This document shows, piece by piece, positions 8,234-15,497 of a DNA stretch of 19,622 bases (the first letter of the stretch is position 1; each line of letters opens with the position of its first letter). This DNA comes from JAWABC01 sp043810595 (GTDB taxonomy: Archaea; Nanobdellota; Nanobdellia; SCGC-AAA011-G17; VGLX01): assembly GCA_043810595.1 (NCBI GenBank), contig JBDRNX010000010.1, forward strand, positions 1 to 19,622. Direction: 5' to 3'. The notes beneath the pieces are model-generated. The model made no database searches and was not told where the DNA came from. It worked only from the letters and a program-made list of their open reading frames with translations. Position numbers and translations under genes: made by a program.

Positions 8234-8237
8234 CTTT

Positions 8238-11200
8238 CTATAAATAAACAATTATCTCACCCATTGCATTGTTAAATTTGTCAACGCACTTAATGTAATA
8301 ATGCGTTGCGTCAGCAGGAGCCATAAGCTCAGTTGTCCCCTCACCACCCATCTTAGTGCCAGTACCGTAAGCAAATGAAGAGCTCGAATACTCACAGATC
8401 GAAGGCTCATCCAAAATCAAGTGCAGAGTTGAGCCGTCAGAATAGATGTAAACAAGCTCAGGAGCAACAACATCCACATCAATCCTGAAGTTTATTGCAA
8501 CCGAAGCTTCGTTGCCTGCTGAGTCACGACACTTAACATAGTAAACATGATCACCCATAGCAAGACTCATCAGAGGTTGCTTATGATTGGCAGCATTCGT
8601 GTTAAAGAACCCTATCATGCGCTCAAACTCAATACCTGAAGTGCTGAAAGCGCAAGCAGCTACACCATCCTCAGAACCGCCAGCAGTAGTAACCTCAAGA
8701 GTCGGGCTGTTGGTATCATACAAAGTCCCTGAAGGAGCAGAGTAAACAATAACAAGCTCATTGCTAACTATCAAACTGTAAGGAGTGCTTTCCTGATTCT
8801 TATTCTCTTTCAAGTCCATGCATCTGAAATAATAATTGTTAGTGCCCTTTGAAACGTTAGGGGTAGCGTAACAATCATAGTGTGTTATGAAAGTTGTGTT
8901 GTGATAGCTAAGGTCGCACGAAGCAGTATTACCCATGCTGTCGTAATCAACATCCTGATCAGACCACTTGCACTGGGCAGGCTCGTTCAACATTATGTTA
9001 ACAGTAGCCATAGTAAGGTTAGCAGCTATGTAAGAACCGTCAGGCGGATTAAACCCTTCAATAATTGGGGGAGTGAGATCGGGAAGATTCTCTGTGGAAA
9101 GCTTAATTGTGTATTCACGAGTGTTAGCGTTACCAGAAGGATCCTTACACCTAACATAATACTCGTAATCCATACCACCAACCAAGTTCAAGGTAATGTT
9201 GTGCTCCTTAGCAAAATAGCCGTCACCAAAATAATTATTCATCTCATCAAAAGTATTCGTATGCTCCTCAGAAATCTTACACTGAGCGAGCTCATCAGTC
9301 TTGATACCAAAGCTAATGAGAGTGAAGGGCTTAATCTTTGGGGAGATTGTATAGCCATACTCCAACCCACTTAAAGTGTAACCGGAGGTGAGAACTTCAG
9401 GCCAGGGGGTAATCACAGGAGAATTAACATCATAAGGCTCTTTGGCGAAACAGGAAACCCTTGAAGAACCCTCGTTTTCCAGAATGAATTCACAACGCTT
9501 ACCAAGAGACTTACACTTATACTCTGTACAGTCATCAAAACCAGTCTCCTTAAACTTCTCCTCATTCCTGCACTTATCGCAATCCTTGCCGCCGTCAGGA
9601 GCCTGCCAAGGCCTGCATTGAGTAGTAACGTAATAGGTTTTTGTCTCTGCTGAAAAGATGAAGTACAAAATCACCGCGATTATCACAACAACAACGAGAA
9701 CTATAGCAAATACTCCTAATGGTGCTAAAGTTACAGCTGAAGTTGGAATTGCCGTACCAGAAGCGGAAGTTATGGTACCCACCCCTGTAAGACCACTTAC
9801 AGCAGCACCTGCTCCTGAGCCTGCAACAGCTCCTGCGGTAAGAGTTCCTGCACTTGCAGCAGCTGCAGCAGCTGTAACGCTAACAGTCGCACCAAGAAGA
9901 CCGGCATTTATAGCAACAATACCTATAACAGCAACAATTCCAGCATACATGGCATAATCCTGTATCGGGTTTTTGAAATCCTTATCAACAGCCTCCATCA
10001 TCTTCTCAAAGTCTTCTGCCAAAAGTTTCAGACCGCCGAAAACACCATACTTGGCATAATCAGCCCAAGCAGCCTGACTTATCTTACGAGGAGCTTTTCT
10101 ACTGCTTCCGGCAACTGTAAAGCCAGATTCACTCTTAACTCCCAATATGTTAAGGTTAGCTCCACAATCACCCATCGACTTACACAACTTGTTCACGTCA
10201 TCAATATACTGAGGGGTTTCACAATGACAATTCTGCTCACATTTCCAGCTTGAGAACTTAGAAGACTTAACATAAACAACCTGACAGGTCATGTCAGCAC
10301 TCTCGCAACTACCTTTATCTTCCCAAAATCTGAAACCGAGTGAAACCGTAGAAATATTCGAAGTTACCGGAGACTCATAAATCTCGTTCTTTAAACACTG
10401 CGCTTCAGCATAATCCTTCATCTTGCCTTGAATACAAACCTCTTCCCTGAAATCACGACAGGGTTCGATCATCTCCTCACCGTTAACACACATATGCTTG
10501 AAATGACGAGTACCCGGCCTGTCCAAATAATCACCAACTCCCGATTCATAAACACACCAAGACTCACCGTTCTTTCTCAAACTACCCATGTTAGGATCGT
10601 GAACATTCCTTTCATCAGTATAAGTCGTTTCACAATTAACGCTTTTACAAACAAAATCACCGTTGGCATTCTGACCGCACATAGTGCCACCAGCGTAATC
10701 ACAGTCTTGAACCTTTTCCTCCCTGTTACCGCAGCTGTCAAACCAGTAAACATCATCTTCATAACAACCCTTGGTGTAGTGCTTAGTACAAGCGCAAAGC
10801 GAAATGTCAGAACAGAACTTGTTGAAATTGAAAGTCCCAGCCTCGGCAGAACAAATGCCACGGGTAGTGAAAGAGCAAGTGGCATCAACCTTCTGGCAGC
10901 AGCCTTCGTCGCCAGAACGACATATGTCAGAACATTCCTTCTCAGAAGCAGCATCCCTGAAATCCTTCACCATATCCGGGAAATCCTTAAGCAGGTAATC
11001 ACACTTCTTATCGTTAACGTAAGAACAGCTCCCTGAAATCACACAGCAACCCTTCTTACAGTCAGAATTATCACAGTTAGCATCAGGAGTGAATTTGCCA
11101 TCCATGGCGTTGCACCTTGCAAGAGGAGTGTTCTTGTAACACGTACCTTCATCCTGAGTCTGGCAGCAGCCAAGCTGACAGTAAGAAATCTGGTCACAAG

Positions 11201-11399
11201 AAACAGCAGCGTTATCAACCCTGACATTAACATCACACTTGGAAGCATCTGTATAAAGACAATACTCACCAGTGTTTGTCTTTTCACAACAACGCTTCTC
11301 AGCAGCAGAAACAGGAGCCATCAAATAAATTGAAAAGAGGGCACAAATCAAAACAGTAATCATGAAGCTAGCTTTGCCTCTCAAAAACCTCTTTTTCAT
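8238..11399 (-). CDS. Giant cysteine-rich secreted surface protein with Ig-like repeats, 1053 aa
   Basis: I choose the ATG at 11399 (MKKRFLRGKASF). An in-frame TTG at 11420 lies on the TATA box and adds SFCC-type residues before the signal peptide. Residues 1-33 form the signal peptide ending PVSA. The mature protein has about 60 cysteines. The order matches its 1273-aa paralogue: three GCC modules, YWFDSCGNRE, NGESWC, CVNGEEM, EPCRDFREE, WKCEQNCHC, LCKSMGDCGA, then a hydrophobic middle with two strong membrane-type helices around an Ala/Gly/Ser/Thr-rich stretch (about 490-600), WQAPDGGKDC, and four Ig-like repeats with C-K/R-D-x-x-GN ends. The hydrophobic middle is unrelated to that of the paralogue. 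It is the first gene of the cluster and has its own promoter. Function unknown; an anchored adhesin is my inference. Confidence 0.84.
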   Translation of the reverse strand: MKKRFLRGKASFMITVLICALFSIYLMAPVSAAEKRCCEKTNTGEYCLYTDASKCDVNVRVDNAAVSCDQISYCQLGCCQTQDEGTCYKNTPLARCNAMDGKFTPDANCDNSDCKKGCCVISGSCSYVNDKKCDYLLKDFPDMVKDFRDAASEKECSDICRSGDEGCCQKVDATCSFTTRGICSAEAGTFNFNKFCSDISLCACTKHYTKGCYEDDVYWFDSCGNREEKVQDCDYAGGTMCGQNANGDFVCKSVNCETTYTDERNVHDPNMGSLRKNGESWCVYESGVGDYLDRPGTRHFKHMCVNGEEMIEPCRDFREEVCIQGKMKDYAEAQCLKNEIYESPVTSNISTVSLGFRFWEDKGSCESADMTCQVVYVKSSKFSSWKCEQNCHCETPQYIDDVNKLCKSMGDCGANLNILGVKSESGFTVAGSSRKAPRKISQAAWADYAKYGVFGGLKLLAEDFEKMMEAVDKDFKNPIQDYAMYAGIVAVIGIVAINAGLLGATVSVTAAAAAASAGTLTAGAVAGSGAGAAVSGLTGVGTITSASGTAIPTSAVTLAPLGVFAIVLVVVVIIAVILYFIFSAETKTYYVTTQCRPWQAPDGGKDCDKCRNEEKFKETGFDDCTEYKCKSLGKRCEFILENEGSSRVSCFAKEPYDVNSPVITPWPEVLTSGYTLSGLEYGYTISPKIKPFTLISFGIKTDELAQCKISEEHTNTFDEMNNYFGDGYFAKEHNITLNLVGGMDYEYYVRCKDPSGNANTREYTIKLSTENLPDLTPPIIEGFNPPDGSYIAANLTMATVNIMLNEPAQCKWSDQDVDYDSMGNTASCDLSYHNTTFITHYDCYATPNVSKGTNNYYFRCMDLKENKNQESTPYSLIVSNELVIVYSAPSGTLYDTNSPTLEVTTAGGSEDGVAACAFSTSGIEFERMIGFFNTNAANHKQPLMSLAMGDHVYYVKCRDSAGNEASVAINFRIDVDVVAPELVYIYSDGSTLHLILDEPSICEYSSSSFAYGTGTKMGGEGTTELMAPADATHYYIKCVDKFNNAMGEIIVYL

Positions 11400-11420
11400 A
11401 CAGCAGAAAGAGTAAATCAA

Positions 11421-11428
11421 GATATAAA
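11421..11428 (-). promoter_or_regulatory. TATA box at the head of the giant-protein/pilin-like cluster
   Basis: TTTATATC on the minus strand, 22 bases from the ATG at 11399, so the transcript is probably leaderless. A GTTTC-N8-GAAAC dyad (11432-11449) lies just upstream on the BRE side. Confidence 0.55.
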
Positions 11429-11504
11429 AATGTTTCTAAAAAAGGAAACCAAGGGAAAAAATTCCAATCAATTACCGACGATAAAAAAGACCAAAAGCGA
11501 AAGG

Positions 11505-11511
11505 TTTAAAA
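11505..11511 (+). promoter_or_regulatory. BRE/TATA promoter of the aminomutase gene
   Basis: GCGAAAGG followed by TTTAAAA. The same GAAAGGTTTA core precedes the acetyltransferase gene and rpoL. Start of transcription would be near 11535, leaving a leader of about 17 nt. The 11400-11552 gap holds this and the divergent promoter of the giant-protein cluster. Confidence 0.55.
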
Positions 11512-11552
11512 GTGATTAGCGTAATAATTATTATCTAACAAAAAAAATTAAA

Positions 11553-12674
11553 ATGCGTGATCGGGAATTAAAGCACGAAGAACCACCGCCTTCAGGGGCC
11601 CAAACCGTAGTTGAAGAATACAGCGGAAGAGAAGCTGAAACGAATTCTTGGCAAAGCATTCTGAAAAACAGTTTGATAAATGCCAAACAGATAGCGGAAA
11701 AAGCAGGGCTGAAGGAAGAAGAGGTCAGGGCAGTCATAAAAAATTACCCTGCAAAAATCAACCCCTACTACTTCTCACTGATCAAGGAAAAGGGAGACCC
11801 CATATGGAATCAGTGCGTGCCGACAATACAGGAACTTGAAGACACAGTCGGCCTTGAAGACCCGCTAAGGGAAGAAGGAGAGGTTCCGGGAATAACACAC
11901 AGGTATCCGGACAGGGTCCTATTCATAATATCAAACCAGTGCGCGATGTACTGCAGATTCTGCACAAGAAAAAGAAAAGTAGGCGACCCAAACAAGGAAA
12001 TAAAATGGAGCGACCTGCAAAAAGGGATAGAGTACATAAGAAACCACCCGGAAGTCAGGGATGTGGTGCTGTCAGGCGGAGACCCGCTGCTGATGGACAA
12101 CAAGAAGCTGGAAAAAATAATAAGACTCGTGAGGGAGATAAAACACGTAGAGATAATAAGGATAGGGACAAGAGTGCCCTGCGCGCTCCCACAGAGAATA
12201 GACAAAGAACTGTGCGACATGCTAAAAAAATACCACCCGATTTACGTAAACACGCACTTCAACCACCCCAGCGAAATCACAGAAGAGGCGAAAAGAGCAT
12301 GTGGAATGCTGGCAGACGCCGGGATACCCCTGGGAAACCAAACAGTTTTGTTGAAAGGGGTCAATGATAATCCTGAAGTTCTTAGAGAACTATTCAAGAA
12401 ACTACTAACAATAAGAGTAAAACCATACTACCTTTACCAAGCGGACATGGTCAAGGGAACCGACCACTTCAGAACAAAAGTTGAAGAAGGGGTGGAAATA
12501 ATAGGGAAGGTAATCGGACACACCTCAGGACTTTGCGTTCCGCACTACGTAGTTGATGGCGCAGGAGGAAAAACACCTTTACTGCCACCTTATCTGCAAT
12601 ACCTGGATGATGAGATAGTAATACTCAAGAACTACCAAGGGAAGAAATACATATACAAACAGCCGCAAGAATAA
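11553..12674 (+). CDS. kamA: KamA-family (lysine 2,3-aminomutase-like) radical SAM enzyme
   Basis: The radical SAM cluster motif is at Cys130, Cys134 and Cys137 (CAMYCRFCTRKR). Upstream is the family block DPIWNQCVP...HRYPDRVLF, and near the end YLYQAD (Asp298) and HYVVDGAGGKTP, where Asp335 and Lys340 align with the substrate-binding Asp and the PLP-binding Lys of known aminomutases. The expected reaction is PLP- and SAM-dependent migration of an amino group, L-lysine to beta-lysine, in the cytoplasm. Both substrate Asp positions are kept, favouring lysine over glutamate. Odd points: at 373 aa it is shorter than the about 416-aa clostridial enzyme, has no cysteines after the PLP lysine (the clostridial enzyme has a zinc-binding cluster there), and its Asp-to-Lys loop is shorter. 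It is convergent with a GNAT gene 3 nt away. Arginine-type or protein-modifying EpmB-like activity is possible. Confidence 0.85.
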   Translation: MRDRELKHEEPPPSGAQTVVEEYSGREAETNSWQSILKNSLINAKQIAEKAGLKEEEVRAVIKNYPAKINPYYFSLIKEKGDPIWNQCVPTIQELEDTVGLEDPLREEGEVPGITHRYPDRVLFIISNQCAMYCRFCTRKRKVGDPNKEIKWSDLQKGIEYIRNHPEVRDVVLSGGDPLLMDNKKLEKIIRLVREIKHVEIIRIGTRVPCALPQRIDKELCDMLKKYHPIYVNTHFNHPSEITEEAKRACGMLADAGIPLGNQTVLLKGVNDNPEVLRELFKKLLTIRVKPYYLYQADMVKGTDHFRTKVEEGVEIIGKVIGHTSGLCVPHYVVDGAGGKTPLLPPYLQYLDDEIVILKNYQGKKYIYKQPQE

Positions 12675-12677
12675 ACT

Positions 12678-13169
12678 CTACTTAACTAACTCGTAAATTA
12701 TATCCTTACCTCCCCTACCTTTTTTCTTAAAACCCAACTTCTCGTGCAAAGCAAGGGAAGGCTTGTTGAAATAAAGTATGGGAGCGGTAACCTTCTTAAG
12801 ATCAAAATTCTTGAAACCGTAATCAAGAAGCAACTTCAAGGCTTCTGTTGCATAACCCTTGTTCCTGAAATCAGACTCGCCAATCATGACAGCACACTCA
12901 GCGGTATCACCAACCTTTATGTCACGAAGGTCAGCATCACCAACAGGCTTAGAAGTCTTCTTATCAAAAATCAAGAAGTGAGCCATGTCATCAGCTTCCT
13001 CAATCTCATCACGCATCTTAATAACATCCTTAACAGTAAGCCCTCTATCAGTCTCGGTCATTTTTAGAATGTAATCATCCTGAAGCCAGCTGTGGTACTG
13101 CCTAACATACTTAGGAGTGAAACATCCCATTTTTACAAGTTTACCCTCAAGATTAGGAAGGTTTTTCAT
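12678..13169 (-). CDS. GNAT acetyltransferase, RimJ/RimL-like, 163 aa
   Basis: The acetyl-CoA binding motif A is visible as FRNKGYATEALKLLLDYGF (residues 101-119; pyrophosphate loop RNKGYA). It is followed by the NKPSLALHEKLGF block typical of the RimL-type (Acetyltransf_3) branch, which acetylates protein N-termini, amino acids or small amines. Length is normal for the family. The ATG at 13169 lies 24 bases after a TATA box, so it is probably leaderless. The gene converges on the KamA-like gene with only 3 nt between stops, so the transcripts should overlap. Lysine aminomutase plus a GNAT enzyme makes N-acetyl-beta-lysine in methanogens (ablA/ablB), but AblB is larger and co-directional there; that role is only a possibility. 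Confidence 0.85.
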   Translation of the reverse strand: MKNLPNLEGKLVKMGCFTPKYVRQYHSWLQDDYILKMTETDRGLTVKDVIKMRDEIEEADDMAHFLIFDKKTSKPVGDADLRDIKVGDTAECAVMIGESDFRNKGYATEALKLLLDYGFKNFDLKKVTAPILYFNKPSLALHEKLGFKKKGRGGKDIIYELVK

Positions 13170-13192
13170 GCCTTTATAGAAGGGTTTTCTAA

Positions 13193-13200
13193 TATATAAA
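13193..13200 (-). promoter_or_regulatory. BRE/TATA promoter of the GNAT gene
   Basis: CGAAAGG then TTTATATA on the minus strand, 24 bases from the ATG at 13169. A 28-bp inverted repeat begins 9 bp upstream of it. Confidence 0.6.
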
Positions 13201-13208
13201 CCTTTCGT

Positions 13209-13236
13209 TTTGTAACTACTTATTGATAGTTACAAA
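13209..13236. repeat. Perfect 10-bp inverted repeat between divergent promoters (operator candidate)
   Basis: TTTGTAACTA (13209-13218) and TAGTTACAAA (13227-13236) are exact inverted copies around an 8-bp spacer. The site sits just upstream of the GNAT BRE/TATA and about 37 bp upstream of the divergent membrane-protein TATA. Arm length and spacing are what a dimeric winged-helix or HTH regulator would bind. No regulator gene is in the window. Confidence 0.55.
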
Positions 13237-13239
13237 TTA

Positions 13240-13251
13240 CTGATTTATCAG
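13240..13251. repeat. Palindrome CTGAT-TT-ATCAG
   Basis: A 5-bp dyad around TT, 3 bp after the larger inverted repeat and between the two divergent TATA boxes. It shares its arms with the dyad at 755-767 in the S-layer leader. Confidence 0.35.
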
Positions 13252-13272
13252 CCATAAAAATAATCCAAAAAG

Positions 13273-13280
13273 TTTAAAAA
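13273..13280 (+). promoter_or_regulatory. TATA box of the 224-aa membrane protein gene
   Basis: AAAAAG followed by TTTAAAAA, ending 28 bases before the ATG at 13308. The transcript is probably leaderless or nearly so. Confidence 0.45.
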
Positions 13281-13307
13281 AACAAAAAGTTATCAAAATA
13301 AAAAAAG

Positions 13308-13982
13308 ATGGCACCATTTAACTTTTCAGAAATAGTACAGTTCCCACAACTCTCATTCAGCGAACTGACAAACATAACCCTGCCAGAATACTGGGAAATA
13401 GTAAAACCCGTCTTCTTTTTCGTTCTTGGAATAACTTTTTACGCCTTATTCATATTCCACTTCTACAGGTTCATAGCAAGAAGAGACGTACTCGGACTGA
13501 GCCTGCAAGACATCTCAAGCAGTTTCGAGGGTGTGGTCAGCAAGATGATAAAAGGAATTTTCTACATACTAGAAAACCTGATACTAACACCCATAGTAGT
13601 GTTCTTCTGGTTCATGGTGTTCACCCTTTTAATGGTAATCCTAACAAAGAACCCCTCAGCAAACAACATACTCATAACATCAGTAGCGTTAGTCGCTGCC
13701 ATAAGGGTATCGGCATACTACCACGAAAACCTCTCACAAGACCTGGCAAAGATGCTGCCATTCGCACTCCTAGGTATATTCCTAGTTGATGCATCGTTCT
13801 TCTCCCTCCAAACATCTATCGAAGTAGCAAAAGAAATACCAACGCTCTGGAAACTACTAGTATACTACCTAGTCTTTGTGATAACGCTAGAATTCGTGCT
13901 AAGAATAACACACACCATATCAAGGATATTCATAAGAAGAGACGACGAAGTTAGTCTGAATCAACCCGGGGCGCAAGAATAA
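13308..13982 (+). CDS. Multi-pass membrane protein of unknown function, 224 aa
   Basis: About five membrane segments are visible (near residues 28-52, 82-112, 118-137, 148-165 and 180-203). Basic residues lie in the connecting loops (YRFIARRD after helix 1) and a charged tail follows (RIFIRRDDEV). Between helices 1 and 2 is a loop ending in an amphipathic stretch (LSLQDISSSFEGVVSKMIKG). There are no cysteines and no catalytic motif I recognise. It starts just after an A-rich promoter and has no ribosome binding site, as expected for a leaderless message. Its last 32 nt overlap the 3' end of the convergent PCNA gene, so both ends are under joint sequence constraint. Function is not assigned. 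Confidence 0.75.
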   Translation: MAPFNFSEIVQFPQLSFSELTNITLPEYWEIVKPVFFFVLGITFYALFIFHFYRFIARRDVLGLSLQDISSSFEGVVSKMIKGIFYILENLILTPIVVFFWFMVFTLLMVILTKNPSANNILITSVALVAAIRVSAYYHENLSQDLAKMLPFALLGIFLVDASFFSLQTSIEVAKEIPTLWKLLVYYLVFVITLEFVLRITHTISRIFIRRDDEVSLNQPGAQE

Positions 13983-14700
13983 AAGAAAGCAACAGCTTGT
14001 CCATAACCTTATAATCAACCTTCAAAGGGTATTCTTCAGAGAACTGGATAACAGCAACTTCTGAAAGCTTTGCGCCCTTAACTATCTTCTTCAAGTACTC
14101 TATGCTGTACTTGGCCAGAATCTTTTCTCTCTTACCGGTATTTATAACAACACCCTCCCCCCCTTGGATCTCAACGTTAGCAGCATTAAACCTTCCCTCA
14201 GAAGCTATGCTAAGCTTGTTAGGCTCAGCAGACAAGGCAACAGACTCGGCAACTATGTCCATGTCCTCTATGAACTCGTTAAACATACTAGAAGGAACCT
14301 CAGCCTTAACGTCAAACTTCAAGTCAGGAACCTTCTGCTCAGACTCATCGATATCTATCAGAGAAAGATTAAATGTTTTGTTGCTTTCACCCTTAATGTT
14401 TATCTTAAGCTTGTTATTCTTAGAGTCAAGCTCAAGATGCAGGGTGTCGTTAGGCTTAACCCTCTTCAAGACCTGATCAAGGTTATCAAGGTTAACGGAA
14501 AAGGAAACAGGCTTGTCAACCTTGTAATCAACAAAAGCAGAAGAAACAATCTTGAACATAACCATGGCAACGTTAGCAGGATCCATGGCAATCATCTCAA
14601 TCTTATCCGAATCAGCCTTAAACGTAACCTCGTTAACCAAATCAGAAATTATAGATACACTCTCTTTTAACAACCTAGGTTCGGCCAACACAAGCTTCAT
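13951..14700 (-). CDS. pcn: DNA polymerase sliding clamp (PCNA)
   Basis: The 249-aa length is normal for archaeal PCNA. The N-terminus (KLVLAEPRLLKESVSIISDLVNEVTF) and the block IEMIAMDPANVAMVMF are characteristic. The interdomain connector loop region is LIDIDESEQKVPDLKFD. The C-terminal domain ends with KVDYKVMDKLLLSFILAPRV. The protein forms a ring, probably a homotrimer, around DNA and tethers the replicative polymerase, FEN1 and ligase through PIP-box peptides. The C-terminal strand that normally borders the PIP pocket (FILAPR) is intact. A TATA box (14724-14730) lies 24 bases upstream of the ATG. The 3' end overlaps the convergent membrane gene by 32 nt. It follows a four-helix membrane protein gene 55 nt upstream but has its own promoter. 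Confidence 0.93.
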   Translation of the reverse strand: MKLVLAEPRLLKESVSIISDLVNEVTFKADSDKIEMIAMDPANVAMVMFKIVSSAFVDYKVDKPVSFSVNLDNLDQVLKRVKPNDTLHLELDSKNNKLKINIKGESNKTFNLSLIDIDESEQKVPDLKFDVKAEVPSSMFNEFIEDMDIVAESVALSAEPNKLSIASEGRFNAANVEIQGGEGVVINTGKREKILAKYSIEYLKKIVKGAKLSEVAVIQFSEEYPLKVDYKVMDKLLLSFILAPRVDSD

Positions 14701-14723
14701 AGTACATCACGAAAATCAATTTG

Positions 14724-14730
14724 TTTATAA
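14724..14730 (-). promoter_or_regulatory. TATA box of the PCNA gene
   Basis: TTATAAA on the minus strand, 24 bases from the ATG at 14700. This is the leaderless spacing seen at rpoL and the GNAT gene. Confidence 0.5.
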
Positions 14731-14755
14731 TATTTTTGGTAATGAAACACAACAA

Positions 14756-15196
14756 TTAAAAAAACCTCGTAGCGCGAACAAGGTAAGCGTCAACAACCAA
14801 ATAAACGCCGTAAAAAACCAGAAGGCTGTACAAAACAACAGATGGAATGCTAAGAGCAACTATGAAAGGGAGAAAACTCAATAACTTAAGATGCAAAGCA
14901 AGCGGAATAGCACCTATAACGGCAAGCAAAAAGCCAGCAAGAATTGAGGTGCCCTTAACCCTGCCTGTAAGCATGTTACGGATAGCGAAAGAATCATACA
15001 ACAAGAAAATACCTCCAACAAACAAAGCAACCCTAACAATCAAATCATAAATGTTCATGTCAAGAGTGTCCAAACCCGGAATCACTATATTTACAAACTT
15101 CAGCAAGGGCAGAACACCTATCAAAATGCAAACGGCTCCAACAAGGAAAGAGATTCTACTACGAGAAGAACTATAGCTAAAACCTCTTTTATTCAT
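14756..15196 (-). CDS. Four-helix membrane protein of unknown function, 146 aa
   Basis: A short basic N-terminus (MNKRGFSYSSSRSR) is followed by four hydrophobic segments, near residues 15-36, 48-71, 82-103 and 106-141. The connecting loops are short and there are no catalytic-looking residues. MNKRGF resembles the class III leaders further left, but three further helices argue against a pilin. It follows the OB-fold gene by 4 nt with a GGTGA site 4 nt ahead of the ATG, so it is the last gene of the signal peptidase operon. I do not recognise the family. Confidence 0.72.
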   Translation of the reverse strand: MNKRGFSYSSSRSRISFLVGAVCILIGVLPLLKFVNIVIPGLDTLDMNIYDLIVRVALFVGGIFLLYDSFAIRNMLTGRVKGTSILAGFLLAVIGAIPLALHLKLLSFLPFIVALSIPSVVLYSLLVFYGVYLVVDAYLVRATRFF

Positions 15197-15200
15197 GTGA

Positions 15201-15497
15201 TCACCTGTTCAATAAATCTTTAACTTTCTTATATAAAAGCTTATCGATTTTAGAAATATCCTGAAAAAAATCAGCCTGCAAACGCAAACCGTCCTCGTAA
15301 GGCAGAACCCTTCCGAAAACACGAACGTACTCAGGCAAAGACTCAGCTTCAAGCAAAACAACTATCTCGCCAGACCCATCATCAAGAACAAAAGAACCAT
15401 CAGCCTTTGAAACAGCAACCCCTGAAACAGAAACAAAAGTATCAGAAGCGGACAAGTCCTTTATGTACTTATCAACGTAAGGCTGCCTGACTGCCAT
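15201..15497 (-). CDS. Small OB-fold nucleic-acid-binding-like protein, 98 aa
   Basis: I choose the ATG at 15497, which overlaps the TFS stop as TGATG; a GTG at 15515 would add six residues and lie inside tfs. The sequence VSVSGVAVSKADGSFVLDDGSGEIVVLLEA and EYVRVFGRVLPYEDGLRLQADFFQDI follows the strand pattern of a RPA/tRNA_anti-type OB fold, where V-x-G-V, FVLDDGSGEI and VRVFGRV are the usual beta strands. Such proteins bind single-stranded DNA or RNA or act as RPA accessory subunits. Coupling to the transcript-cleavage factor TFS suggests a link to transcription or nucleic-acid handling, but the specific ligand cannot be told from sequence. Confidence 0.75.
   Translation of the reverse strand: MAVRQPYVDKYIKDLSASDTFVSVSGVAVSKADGSFVLDDGSGEIVVLLEAESLPEYVRVFGRVLPYEDGLRLQADFFQDISKIDKLLYKKVKDLLNR

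Noticed and set aside
10428..11036. 202-codon plus-strand open frame inside the 1053-aa gene
   Set aside because: Antisense shadow of the conserved Cys-rich domain; Thr/Ile-rich with no recognisable motif.
11400..11420. Upstream TTG start for the 1053-aa protein
   Set aside because: It coincides with the region between the TATA box and the expected transcription start and would put Cys residues before the signal peptide.
14756..15196. Sixth pilin-like protein based on its MNKRG start
   Set aside because: It has four membrane helices and no hydrophobic segment immediately after the Gly, so it is a polytopic membrane protein.
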